The notes under the pieces were generated by a model. The model saw only the letters and a list, made by a program, of their open reading frames with translations, searched no databases and was not told the DNA's origin. A stretch of DNA of 19,546 bases, from NCBI GenBank assembly GCA_049972045.1, contig JBMFKS010000056.1, positions 1-19,546 of the forward strand. Reading direction: 5' to 3'. Positions 5,244 through 13,626 of this stretch are shown piece by piece (the stretch's first letter is position 1; each line of letters opens with the position of its first letter). This DNA comes from SpSt-77 sp049972045 (lineage in GTDB: Bacteria > Chloroflexota > Anaerolineae > B4-G1 > DUEL01). Position numbers and translations under genes: made by a program.

Positions 5244-6592
5244 GGGGAGGTCATCCCGAAGAAGTGGACGTTTCCCGGCAGGTTCTGGCCTTCGCCGCGC
5301 TCCGGCTGGAGGCCTGGCTGGAAACCATGCGCGGCCCCGGCGGCTACGGCGGGCCCGTGGTCCACTGGTGGCAAGACAATCTCCTCTACACCGGCCCCGG
5401 GCTGGATTGGCGCTACGAGGGGATTATCCTGGGGTACCTGAGACTGTACCGGAACACCGGTGACGAGCGCTGGCTGGACAAAGCCCGTCGGGCCGGTATG
5501 GACCTGCTCCAGGGGCAACTCCCTTCCGGGAACTTTCGCTCCTCCTGCTTTGAGGCCAATCCGGGAACCGGCGGCACCCCCCACGAGGCCGCCTGCAGCC
5601 TGGCACTGCTGCATCTGGCCCAGGCCCTGCGGGAGCGGGGAGACCCGATGGGGGAGACGGTGGCGGAGGCGGCCCGGCGCAACCTCTGGGGCTACATCCT
5701 TCCCGTCCTCTGGGATGAGCACGCCCGGCGGTTCCGCAACCTCCCGGCGGACCCGGCCTTTGTCCCCAACAAAGCGGCGACGGCCGCCGAGTCGCTGCTG
5801 GCCTGGGCCCACCTGACCGGGGAGACGGACGTGGTGGACCGGTACGTTCTCCCTACCCTGGACGCTGTTCTGGAAGCCCAGGTCCGGGCCCCCGGTTCCC
5901 CGTTGGATGGGGCCATTGAACAGAGCGTGCTGGGTCGGAAGGCGTCGGACCGCTACTTCCCCTTCTACATCGCCCGATGTGTTCCGGCCCTCCTCCGGGG
6001 GTACGAGCAGACCGGGCAAAAAGCATATCGGGATGCGGCGTTCCGGGCCGTGTCGTTCATCCTGCGCTTTCGCTTTCCCGACGGCTCCTTCCCCCAAGTC
6101 ATCTACCGCAACGGCCGGGTGAACGAATACCCCCGGTGGGTCGCCGGCGTGGGGGACATCCTGCGGGCAATGGAGGAGGTCCGCCAGCACGGGATGGACG
6201 GGAATCTGGAGCCCACCCAGTCCTGGCTGTTGAGGGGGCTACAACTCCACGGGGGGCTCGCGACGGCGGATGGCTTCGGGGCGATGGAGGCCCGATGTCC
6301 CCCGCGCGGCCCTGACCTGCGGGACCTGCTCCCCGTCTGTGGTTGGGCCGACAAAGCGTTCCGTTACCTCGCCGGGGCGGTCCAGGCCGGCGACCGTCTC
6401 CCGATGGCCCGGATGCCCTCGGACCTGGAGGCGGATTGCCTCTTTCGAGGGGAGCGGTGCCTCTACCGGGAGACCGCGACGGTGCTGGAGGTACGTGGGG
6501 AGAGCGGGTGGCGCTACCGCTGGGAAAAGGGGGCCCTCTGGGCGAAACTGATTCCTGGCGGGGGGCGAAAGGGAGGGGGCTCAGGCCTGTGA
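5240..6592 (+). CDS. Alpha/alpha-toroid protein, glycoside hydrolase or epimerase-like
   Basis: A 450-residue protein with the repeating helical-pair pattern of six-hairpin glycosidase-like toroids. Examples are RYEGIILGYLRLYRNTGDERWLDKARR (58-84), HEAACSLALLHLAQAL (115-130), and later repeats such as ALLRGYEQTGQKAYRDAAFRA. Trp and Tyr are frequent, as in sugar clefts (HWWQDN 42-47). There is no signal peptide, so it probably acts in the cytoplasm. ATG 5240 overlaps the previous stop (ATGA) with GGAGG (5230-5234) upstream. Possible roles are trimming or epimerising a lipid-linked glycan, or removing misassembled intermediates. The exact family (GH88/GH105-like, glucuronyl epimerase-like or another toroid) cannot be fixed by eye. 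Confidence 0.75.
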   Translation: MRGGHPEEVDVSRQVLAFAALRLEAWLETMRGPGGYGGPVVHWWQDNLLYTGPGLDWRYEGIILGYLRLYRNTGDERWLDKARRAGMDLLQGQLPSGNFRSSCFEANPGTGGTPHEAACSLALLHLAQALRERGDPMGETVAEAARRNLWGYILPVLWDEHARRFRNLPADPAFVPNKAATAAESLLAWAHLTGETDVVDRYVLPTLDAVLEAQVRAPGSPLDGAIEQSVLGRKASDRYFPFYIARCVPALLRGYEQTGQKAYRDAAFRAVSFILRFRFPDGSFPQVIYRNGRVNEYPRWVAGVGDILRAMEEVRQHGMDGNLEPTQSWLLRGLQLHGGLATADGFGAMEARCPPRGPDLRDLLPVCGWADKAFRYLAGAVQAGDRLPMARMPSDLEADCLFRGERCLYRETATVLEVRGESGWRYRWEKGALWAKLIPGGGRKGGGSGL

Positions 6593-7797
6593 TCGCTATC
6601 CTGCGTGCGCTCTGGCTCTGGGGAGAGGCCCACGCCGGGTGGATTCTGGCGGGCGGGGTCGGCCTGGCCGCGCTGCTGAACCTCTACCTGTGGCGGCGGT
6701 GGCGCAGAGATGCGCCCGCCCCTTCTCCCAGCGCCCGGCATTTGGAGGCTGGCCGGCCCCGGGTTGCTTCGTGTAGTCATCAAAGGGGCGAGCTTCCCGC
6801 ATCCGGGAAGGGGGACCTGCCCCGGGTGAGCATCCTGCTCCCAGGCTGGAACGAGGTGGAGTCCATCGGGGATTGCCTGACGGCCCTCGGCAACCTGCGC
6901 TATCCGGACCGGGAACTGGTGATCTGCGTGGGGGGAACAGACGGGACACTGGAACTGGCCCGGCGCTTTGCGCCCTCCGGCGCGGTCATCCTGGAGCAGC
7001 GGCCCGGCGAGGGGAAACAGCGCGCGCTGGAGCGGTGTCTGGAGCGCGCCACGGGTTCGGTCATCTTCCTGACCGATGCCGACTGTGTGCTGGACGATGA
7101 GACCTTTGAACGGACGCTCCGGCCTATTCTGGAAGAGGAGGAGGTAGCGACGACGGGAACCCGTCAGCCGCTGGAGGGGCAGAAATCCCACCCCCTGGTC
7201 GCGTTCCAGTGGTCTCACCACCTCTGGATGCAGTCCTGTGCGCCGATGTATGTGGATGTGCTGGACGGCGTCAACGCGGCGGTCCGGCGGGACATGCTGG
7301 AGAGGGTGGGGGGCTTTTCCGTGCCGGCCCCCATCGGCACCGACTACGCCCTTTCCCGACAGTTAGAGGGCGCCGGGTGCCGTATCCGCTTCATCCCGGA
7401 GAGCCGCGTGCGGACGGCGTACTGCACCGCGATAGGGGAGTACGTGCGCCAGCGCTCCCGGTGGTTCCGCAACCGCTTTCTCCACGGCCTCCGGCATCGG
7501 CGCTGGCGGGAGGTGGCCGGGCACCTCTGGGCTGCGCTGACCTCGCTGGGCATGCTGGCGATCCCGCTGGTGGGCGGCCTGGGTAGCCGACTTCTCTGGG
7601 CCCTCTGGCTGGCCGCGCTGAGCCACCTGGCCTTCAGCCAGGCCCGTTTCACCCTGGCGGCCCACGCCCGGGGCGCGGTCTCTCTTCCCCGCCGGTGGCA
7701 GTACGGGCTCTTTCTCCCGTACCTGGTCCTTGGCTGGGCCGCGAATGTGTGGGCCCTGGTGGATGCTCTCATCCCTGGACGGCGGTGGAGGTGGTAG
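6589..7797 (+). CDS. Membrane GT2 glycosyltransferase, processive-type
   Basis: A 402-residue integral membrane GT2 resembling chitin/cellulose synthase-like or N-acetylglucosaminyltransferase proteins. One N-terminal helix (about 17-34) precedes a linker. The catalytic domain shows SILLPGWNE (81-89), GGTDGT (115-120) in place of the usual DDGS-type motif, TDADC (162-166), GTDYAL (250-255) and QRSRW (288-292), the Q-x-x-RW motif. Further helices fill 305-395. The GTG start overlaps the preceding stop (GTGA) and follows a purine-rich GGGAGGGGG. The linker (residues 41-75) carries a short palindrome, CTTCCCG-CATC-CGGGAAG, at 6793-6810. The catalytic signature is essentially complete apart from the altered first Asp motif. 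Confidence 0.85.
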   Translation: MIAILRALWLWGEAHAGWILAGGVGLAALLNLYLWRRWRRDAPAPSPSARHLEAGRPRVASCSHQRGELPASGKGDLPRVSILLPGWNEVESIGDCLTALGNLRYPDRELVICVGGTDGTLELARRFAPSGAVILEQRPGEGKQRALERCLERATGSVIFLTDADCVLDDETFERTLRPILEEEEVATTGTRQPLEGQKSHPLVAFQWSHHLWMQSCAPMYVDVLDGVNAAVRRDMLERVGGFSVPAPIGTDYALSRQLEGAGCRIRFIPESRVRTAYCTAIGEYVRQRSRWFRNRFLHGLRHRRWREVAGHLWAALTSLGMLAIPLVGGLGSRLLWALWLAALSHLAFSQARFTLAAHARGAVSLPRRWQYGLFLPYLVLGWAANVWALVDALIPGRRWRW

Positions 7798-7798
7798 G

Positions 7799-9289
7799 GT
7801 GGATTCCGGGGAGATGGTGAACCGGCGGGGACTGGCGCGCAATATGCTCTGGCTTCTGGCGGGGAACGCGGTGGCCCAGGCTCTGGCAGCCGTGATGGGG
7901 CTCCTGTTGGCGCGGACCCTTGGGCCCCACGAGTACGGCCTCTACGCGACGGCCTTCTCCCTCGCCCTGGCCTTTCTGTACACGGCGCTGATGGGGCTGG
8001 ATAGCGTGGTCCCGCGAGAGGTGGCCCGCCACCCGGAGCGCGCGGGCCTCATCGCCCTTAGTGCTCTGGTCCCCGCCCTCCTCTGGCTCCCGGTTCTGGT
8101 CCTGCTTATTCTGGGCACAGGGCTTGTCCTGGGCTATTCGCCTCAGGTCCGCGCACTTCTGCTTCCGGCGGCCCTCGTCACGGGCGTTCGGGGACTGGTC
8201 AATCTCTTCCGGTCGGTGCTGCGGGGCCTGGAGCGGATGGACCTGGATGCCGCCATCCAGGCCGTAGAGAACGGCCTGGTGCTGGGCGGGGTCGCTCTTG
8301 CGCTGCTGGTCTCTCCCACGATCCGGGGCGCGGTCTGGGCTATCCTGATCGCCGAGGCGCTTTCGCTGCTCCCAGCCGGACTGGGGGTGGTCCGGATGAC
8401 CCACCTGCTCATGTGGGAAGTTCGTCGGGCAAGGGAGATGATCATCGCGGCCCTTCCGCTGGGGCTGACGTTCACCCTCGTCGGCCTGAACATGCGGCTG
8501 GATACCCTGGTCCTTTCCCTCTTCCGGCCCGCGCGGGAGGTGGGGCTCTACAACGCGGCGGTCAGCCTGATGATGCTCGCCCGCCCGGTCGCCCTGATGG
8601 CGGCTGCCTTCCTGCCCCCGCTTTCCTCCCTGGCCCGGCGGGACGAGATGGCATTCGCCCGTCTGCGCGACCAAGGGATGCTGGGGATGATGGTCCCCGG
8701 CGTCGGACTCGGGGTCGCGATGAGTTTGCTGGCCCCTTTCCTTCTGGGAGCGCTCTACGGCGCGCCGTTCCTCTCCGCTGCCCCCGCCCTGCGAATCCTG
8801 GGCGCGGGGACTGTCGCGGTGTTCCTGAATGCCTATTTCTGGCAGGTGCTCATTGCGCGGGGGGAGCAGAAGACCATCGCCTGCACAACGGTGGTCTCTC
8901 TGCTTCTCTCCTTGGTCCTTGCTGCTGTCCTGGTTCCCCGGTGGGGGGCTTCGGGCGCCGCCGGGGCGGTGCTGACCCGGGAGATGGTCCAGTTGGCCCT
9001 TTTGCTCCGACGCGTCCTGGGGCCATCGCCCCTCACCCTGCGACGGTCGGCCTGGGCTCCCTTCCCGGTTGCCGCCGGAGCGATGGCTCTGATCCTCTGG
9101 CCCGCTCGTGAAGCGACCGGCTCCCTCGCCCTGGCCCACCTGGCCCTGGCAGGGGTGGTCTACCTGGCAGTTCTTTTCGCTGCCGCGGGGATGCGGATTC
9201 CCGGGGCCGCTTTGCCGCGTGGAGTGGTCGGGAGCGGGGAACGAGGAGGGAGTGGGGCAGGAGGAGGCGAGAGGGATGCAACGGCCTGA
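7799..9289 (+). CDS. Wzx-like flippase, MOP/polysaccharide exporter family
   Basis: About 496 residues and roughly 14 hydrophobic helices, typical of MOP-superfamily flippases that move undecaprenyl-linked oligosaccharides across the membrane. The N-terminus NRRGLARNMLWLLAGNAVAQ, the later GPHEYGLYATAFSLALAFLY and REVGLYNAAVSLM are characteristic of Wzx/RfbX-type proteins. GTG 7799 is chosen because GGAGG (7787-7791) lies 7 nt before it. The alternative ATG at 7814 has its purine run directly abutting, which is poor spacing. It follows the membrane GT2 by one base and overlaps the next gene by 14 nt. This marks the locus as a flippase-dependent glycan system. The substrate is unknown. Confidence 0.9.
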   Translation: MDSGEMVNRRGLARNMLWLLAGNAVAQALAAVMGLLLARTLGPHEYGLYATAFSLALAFLYTALMGLDSVVPREVARHPERAGLIALSALVPALLWLPVLVLLILGTGLVLGYSPQVRALLLPAALVTGVRGLVNLFRSVLRGLERMDLDAAIQAVENGLVLGGVALALLVSPTIRGAVWAILIAEALSLLPAGLGVVRMTHLLMWEVRRAREMIIAALPLGLTFTLVGLNMRLDTLVLSLFRPAREVGLYNAAVSLMMLARPVALMAAAFLPPLSSLARRDEMAFARLRDQGMLGMMVPGVGLGVAMSLLAPFLLGALYGAPFLSAAPALRILGAGTVAVFLNAYFWQVLIARGEQKTIACTTVVSLLLSLVLAAVLVPRWGASGAAGAVLTREMVQLALLLRRVLGPSPLTLRRSAWAPFPVAAGAMALILWPAREATGSLALAHLALAGVVYLAVLFAAAGMRIPGAALPRGVVGSGERGGSGAGGGERDATA

Positions 9290-11837
9290 GGCCCTCTACC
9301 GCCTGCAGAGAGCGGTCGCCCTGCTGGGGATGCTGGGCGCCCTGGCCCTTTTCCCGACGCCTGTCCAGGCCCAGACGGCCATCCCCGTCTTCGGCGTCAG
9401 CCAGTCCGACCTGGACGGCGACGGCCGCCCGGACCTGACCGCCGTGGATTGTGCCTTCGCCTCGGCCCACGACCGGATTCTCATCCTGGACCGCGCCGGG
9501 AATATGGGGGCCGGGACGGAGATCCTGGCCGTCGCCGATTTCCGCGACGACATCTGGATTTTTGACGTGGGCGCTGACGGAACCGCGCAACTGGTCCTGA
9601 TGTTCACCCAGGACGGGGAGCGCCGGGTCGCCGACCTCTACGACGACCGAAACGGCGATGGGCAGGTCTCCTACCGGGTCCGTCCCCGCTCCGTGGAGGT
9701 AACCGAATCCCCCCACTGGCACGTCCGGATAATGGCCCGTTCCGACTGGTTCCTACCCGACGGCCGGGTCAATCCGGCTTTGGTCTTCCAAATAGACGGC
9801 TACATCCTGCGCTACCTGGAATGGGGGGAGGCCGCTCCGGCCCCCCAATGGGCCCGCAGGGGCGCAACGACCGACGGCGGGGTGGATTGGGAACTGGAGG
9901 TCGTGGATGTGAATGGCGACGGCATCGCCGATTACCAACTCCAGCGGCTCCTGGCCTTATCCCCGCCGGATGCCCACATCTTCCGGTCCACCCTCTACGT
10001 GAACCGGAGGCCCCGCCCTCCCCAGCCCTATCCGGATGCCCTCTTCTGGCCCCTGCTGGTGGGGAAACACGACTACGAATCGTATAACTACTTTGACCGT
10101 CCGCCCGCCGTTGCCGTGGATTGGGACCGGGCTCAGATAGACCGGGCGGGAATTCTGGGCTATCCGACGGAGCAGGGATACCACATCAACAGTTGGGTTC
10201 GCTGGCGGAAGGGGGAGATCAACTACGCCAACTTTGAGAACCCAATGGCCTACTACGACCTGGCCGGGGATTCCGACGGCTATGCCGAACTGATGGTCCG
10301 GTTTGAGGTCTTCGCGGCCGGGGATTCCGCGCTTTCCCAAGAGGTGGCGCAACAGGGAGGGTTCACCCGGCCCATCGTCCAGGTGGACTACTCCTGGGAC
10401 CAGAACAACGACGGGCGCTGGGACTACGAAGTGAGCATGGCCGGCTTCCACCCCGTTACCGATGAGGTCGCTTTTGGGGACTTCGCCGTCCGGACGGTGC
10501 CCTACGAGAGGATACCGGACTGGGTAATGGGCCGGGATTGGGCGATCGCGACCTTCGTCGCGGCGGAGAGCGGCGGATACTGGAGCAGCGAGGGGATGGG
10601 AGATTGGAACGTCAACCGGGGGTTCCGGGACGGACATCTGGTGGAGCCGTCGGGCCTCCGGGACCTCTACCTGACTGGTCTGCTGGCGGAGCCGCCGCTG
10701 GAGAACTACGCCGACATCCGCCGGGGGATGCGAGGCGAATATGCCCCAGAGCCGGTGGGGCGCCCGACGCTCTACTGGAGCCCAGTGGATGGGCGTCTGC
10801 ATCTTGTCGGTGCGGAGGGCGGTGTCTGGAACGTGGACGGGCGGGCCGTCGTCCGCTATGCGGACCGGAACCGGGATGGCTATCTGGACCAGTGGGAGTA
10901 CGTGGCTCCCGAGGGGCGCGCGCGGCGCCTGAACGTGTTGCCGGGTTTTCTCCTTTACACCGGAGACGGCGAGGTCGTTCTGAAGCGGGCGGATGTGCCC
11001 CTGGCGGCTTTCACCATCCTCCCGCCCCGGAATTCGGACGAATGGCGGCTCCTGCAGGATCGGCTGGGAGCCCTTCCGCCTCCCGTGCCACCCGAGGGCC
11101 TGCGGGACATCCTCTCCCGCTGGCAGGGCCCTGAAACGCGATGGGTGGGTGCTGCGGCACGGGACCTCCAGGTGACCAGCCGGGGGTTCCGGTTTATCCT
11201 GGACGTCGGGCCGGGCGCGCAGGCCGTTTCCAGCGGCGAGGAGGGTTTTACGCCCCCTGTCGCCCCGGGAGCCTACCGGGTTGTCTGGGAGGATGGGCGC
11301 CCGTCGGTGCGCCCGCTGACGCCCGCCGCGCTGGGGCTGGTTTCGCTGGAGGTGGAGGCAACACGGGAGGGGGAAGAGGCCACCGTCCGGGCCCTGTTCC
11401 GTAATTTTGGCCTGGACGACGCTCGTCAGGTTCCCCTCTGCGTGCTCCTGGAGAGTCCGCAGGGCGCCCGGCGGGTCCTGACAGCGACCCTCTCCGTTCT
11501 CCCCGGGGAGGGGGAACGGGAACTGCTCTGGGGCTGGCGCCCGTCCGTGGCGGGAACCTGGAACGTCGCCGTGATGGCCCACTGTGAGGAGAAAACCGGG
11601 CCGGTCTTGCTGGGGATGACCCGGGCGAACGTCGCCCGCATGCCGTCCCTCTACGTTTATTCCTTTCTGGCCCTCACCCCTCGCGTCCGGGCCATGGTGG
11701 CGAGCCTGCTGGCCGGAATCCTCTTGCTGGCGGGCGGGCTGACCGTCTGCTGGAGTCTGGAAGGGAACGGGGGTTGCAGGACAACTGCTTGCCATCGTCC
11801 TACCTACCGGGAGGGAGACGCGGATGAACGCGGGTGA
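9276..11837 (+). CDS. Large secreted calcium-loop repeat protein with C-terminal membrane anchor
   Basis: An 853-residue exported protein. The signal peptide is clear: hydrophobic LLGMLGALALFPTPVQA with likely cleavage after Ala32. The body contains scattered DxDxDG-type loops as in FG-GAP/VCBS or dockerin-like repeats: DLDGDGRPD (45-53), DRNGDG (124-129), DVNGDG (211-216), DSDG (332-335), DQNNDGRWD (375-383) and DRNRDGYLD (530-538). These probably bind calcium. Residues about 690-800 look like an Ig-like CARDB-type domain. A membrane helix (about 804-826) follows, then a short charged tail. ATG 9276 has GAGGAGG (9261-9267) at good spacing, inside the end of the flippase gene. Its job is unknown; placement suggests a surface partner of the glycan machinery or its glycosylated target. 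Confidence 0.8.
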   Translation: MQRPEALYRLQRAVALLGMLGALALFPTPVQAQTAIPVFGVSQSDLDGDGRPDLTAVDCAFASAHDRILILDRAGNMGAGTEILAVADFRDDIWIFDVGADGTAQLVLMFTQDGERRVADLYDDRNGDGQVSYRVRPRSVEVTESPHWHVRIMARSDWFLPDGRVNPALVFQIDGYILRYLEWGEAAPAPQWARRGATTDGGVDWELEVVDVNGDGIADYQLQRLLALSPPDAHIFRSTLYVNRRPRPPQPYPDALFWPLLVGKHDYESYNYFDRPPAVAVDWDRAQIDRAGILGYPTEQGYHINSWVRWRKGEINYANFENPMAYYDLAGDSDGYAELMVRFEVFAAGDSALSQEVAQQGGFTRPIVQVDYSWDQNNDGRWDYEVSMAGFHPVTDEVAFGDFAVRTVPYERIPDWVMGRDWAIATFVAAESGGYWSSEGMGDWNVNRGFRDGHLVEPSGLRDLYLTGLLAEPPLENYADIRRGMRGEYAPEPVGRPTLYWSPVDGRLHLVGAEGGVWNVDGRAVVRYADRNRDGYLDQWEYVAPEGRARRLNVLPGFLLYTGDGEVVLKRADVPLAAFTILPPRNSDEWRLLQDRLGALPPPVPPEGLRDILSRWQGPETRWVGAAARDLQVTSRGFRFILDVGPGAQAVSSGEEGFTPPVAPGAYRVVWEDGRPSVRPLTPAALGLVSLEVEATREGEEATVRALFRNFGLDDARQVPLCVLLESPQGARRVLTATLSVLPGEGERELLWGWRPSVAGTWNVAVMAHCEEKTGPVLLGMTRANVARMPSLYVYSFLALTPRVRAMVASLLAGILLLAGGLTVCWSLEGNGGCRTTACHRPTYREGDADERG

Positions 11838-13392
11838 ACGCGGATTGGGGGCGCACCGGCCCCTGACCGGGTGGTACCTCTTCCTGCTGGCGGGGTATGT
11901 CCTCCTGGCGGTAGGGTACATCGGCGCCCGCTTTCTCTGGAACTGGACATCCACCGACGATGCCCGGCTGACCGTCGCGGCGGAGGCCATCTACGCCGAG
12001 GGAACCATCCTCCCCTCGGAGACGTATCCCTTCGGCTACGGTTATCCGGCCCTCAACGCGTTCCTTTCCCACTTGACCGGGCTTTCCATCCGTACTCTGC
12101 AGGCCTATGTGCAGCCCTTCCTGGTGGTCCTGCTGGTCCCGTTGGCCTTTGCGGCCTACCGGAACCTGACGGGCCGCTCCAGGACGGCGATGCTGGCCTC
12201 GCTGATGCTGTTCCTGCAGCCGGAGTTCCTTTTTGAGGCCGTACGCAGCAGCCATGCCAAACTGACCTGGGCGCTGGCGCTGAGTTTGCTCTATGCGCTG
12301 GCCGTCAGTTTCCGCGAGGCCGAAGCCGGACGGCCCATCGGCAGGTGGGTCGTTCTCAGTTACCTCTTCGCCTTCGGGCTGACCACCAGCAGCGCCTTTT
12401 TCGCGTCCAGTTATCTCTTTGCCATTGCCTGCTCGTTTCTTGGGTGGCGGCTCTGGCGGCGATGGGGCCGCCAGCAGGCAGGGCGGTGGTCTCCCTTGAT
12501 GCGCCTGCTCTATGTGACCCTCTCCTGCTTCGTTCTCCTCTACGTCGTGCTCTATCACGTCTATCCACCTGCCGGAGGGCAACTCTCCACGCTGCGCTCC
12601 ATCGCCGACCAGGTCGCGATGCTGCTGTTGGGAATGGACGTGGCGACCAACCCATACCGCTACATCCAGACCGCATGGGTCAGCGAGGGGGTTTATGTGG
12701 CGCTGACTCTCTTCAACTGGCTGGTCCTTCTGCTCTCCTTCGGTTCCTGGCTTCTGCGGGGGAAGCGCGTTCTGGAAGGGCGAGAGGTGCCGTCTTCCAA
12801 CTATCTCTTTCTGTGGCTCCTCTATGGCGGCTTCGGTCTCTTCCTGGCGCTCTCTGTACTGCTGGACCTGGCCGGGACACTCTCGGCGAACATGCAGGTA
12901 CGGGTTTTCCCCCACCTGATGGTGCTGGCGATTCCCCTGGCAGCGGAGGCTCTGGAGGGGCTGGTTTGCCCCGGTTCCCGGCGGCATCTGCTGGCGCGAG
13001 CGTCCCTCTCCGGTGGAATGGCCGTTCTGATGATGGCCTTCTCGCTGGCATCGCTGCTGAAGGTAACCAACGAGCCATTCCTGAGTTACAACTGGGTCTT
13101 CCACACCAATGCGGAGCGCCGGGCGGTGGAGTGGCTGGGGGGACACGGGGAGAGTGCACAGGTCTGGATGGGGATGGACGAGCGGCTGGTGGCGCTGGCG
13201 GAGGCCGATGGCCTCTGGAAGGCTCGCCACCTGCGGCCGAAATGGGGCCGCTCCGCCGGGGGGGCCGTTTACTTTGTCCTTTCCGAGGCCATCACCCTGC
13301 GGGCCTGGCGGACGGGAGCCGAATTGCCGGATGTCTTTTCGTACAATCGGATTTACGACAACCGCTTCGCCACCATCTACCGGGCCCGTTAA
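11824..13392 (+). CDS. GT-C-like polytopic membrane protein, Wzy- or glycosyltransferase-like
   Basis: 522 residues with about ten or more predicted helices. An acidic pair, TSTDDARLT (42-50), lies in the first outer loop, as the catalytic Asp of GT-C enzymes (GT39-like, DUF2298-like) does. A soluble C-terminal domain (about 420-522) begins SYNWVFHTNAERRAVEWL. It may polymerise or transfer a lipid-linked sugar at the outer membrane face. The start ATG is 14 nt inside the preceding gene, with GGGAGG (11809-11814) upstream. The distinction between a Wzy polymerase, a polyprenyl-phosphosugar-dependent glycosyltransferase and an oligosaccharide ligase cannot be made by eye. Confidence 0.78.
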   Translation: MNAGERGLGAHRPLTGWYLFLLAGYVLLAVGYIGARFLWNWTSTDDARLTVAAEAIYAEGTILPSETYPFGYGYPALNAFLSHLTGLSIRTLQAYVQPFLVVLLVPLAFAAYRNLTGRSRTAMLASLMLFLQPEFLFEAVRSSHAKLTWALALSLLYALAVSFREAEAGRPIGRWVVLSYLFAFGLTTSSAFFASSYLFAIACSFLGWRLWRRWGRQQAGRWSPLMRLLYVTLSCFVLLYVVLYHVYPPAGGQLSTLRSIADQVAMLLLGMDVATNPYRYIQTAWVSEGVYVALTLFNWLVLLLSFGSWLLRGKRVLEGREVPSSNYLFLWLLYGGFGLFLALSVLLDLAGTLSANMQVRVFPHLMVLAIPLAAEALEGLVCPGSRRHLLARASLSGGMAVLMMAFSLASLLKVTNEPFLSYNWVFHTNAERRAVEWLGGHGESAQVWMGMDERLVALAEADGLWKARHLRPKWGRSAGGAVYFVLSEAITLRAWRTGAELPDVFSYNRIYDNRFATIYRAR

Positions 13393-13626
13393 AGCGTGTC
13401 TATTGAGCCTCGCCTGGCTATCGGAACAGCCATGGGATCGGCAATTTCCCGCTGGGCCGTATGCAGAATTTTTGCCCTTCTCCCTTTCTCCCCCGCGGGG
13501 CAAGCCCCACGGGGCTTCGCATGATGAGCCCGGACGTAACTGTCCGGGCGGTAGAACAGCCTGCACCACCCCCCATTGGAGCGCAGGCCTGTATTCTCAC
13601 CGCTCCGCATTCCCGGAGGACCGACT
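13393..13626. other. Intergenic leader between the two gene runs
   Basis: 234 bases without a gene. It holds repeat R (13496-13552) and, directly after it, a third stem: ACAGCCTGC (13556-13564) with GCAGGCCTGT (13583-13592), which has one bulge and no counterpart beside copy L. I find no convincing -35/-10 pair here, so the second run may be read through from the first. AGAATTTTTG lies at 13465-13474, just upstream of R. GGAGGA (13615-13620) is the ribosome binding site of the next gene. Confidence 0.65.
13496..13552 (+). repeat. 57-bp structured repeat, copy R
   Basis: The inverted counterpart of 1219-1275, with 50 of 57 identical positions and no gap. Segments are GGGGC-AA-GCCCC-AC-GGGGC (13497-13515), the invariant TTCGCATGATGAG (13516-13528) and the perfect hairpin CCCGGAC-GTAACT-GTCCGGG (13529-13548). 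The middle GCCCC can pair with either flanking GGGGC but not both. It is oriented with the downstream gene, about 75 nt before its start. Family unknown. Confidence 0.8.

Noticed and set aside
7769..9139. 456-codon minus-strand open frame
   Set aside because: It is antisense to the flippase. Its Gln/Gly/His/Arg-rich composition reflects reading GC-rich membrane-protein codons backwards.
9957..11990. 677-codon minus-strand open frame
   Set aside because: It is antisense to a well-supported secreted-protein gene with signal peptide and ribosome binding site. It has shadow composition and no recognisable domain.
13547..13554. GGCGGTAG, the core of the ops/JUMPStart element for RfaH-type antitermination, beside copy R
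   Set aside because: Copy L has GGCGATGT at this place. The same 8-mer also occurs inside codons at 11907-11914, so chance is likely. No RfaH-like gene is present.
13521..13555. Hammerhead-ribozyme resemblance (ATGATGAG, stem, then GGTAGAA)
   Set aside because: The CUGANGA and GAAA core elements are not both present and no flanking stems I/III form a catalytic junction.
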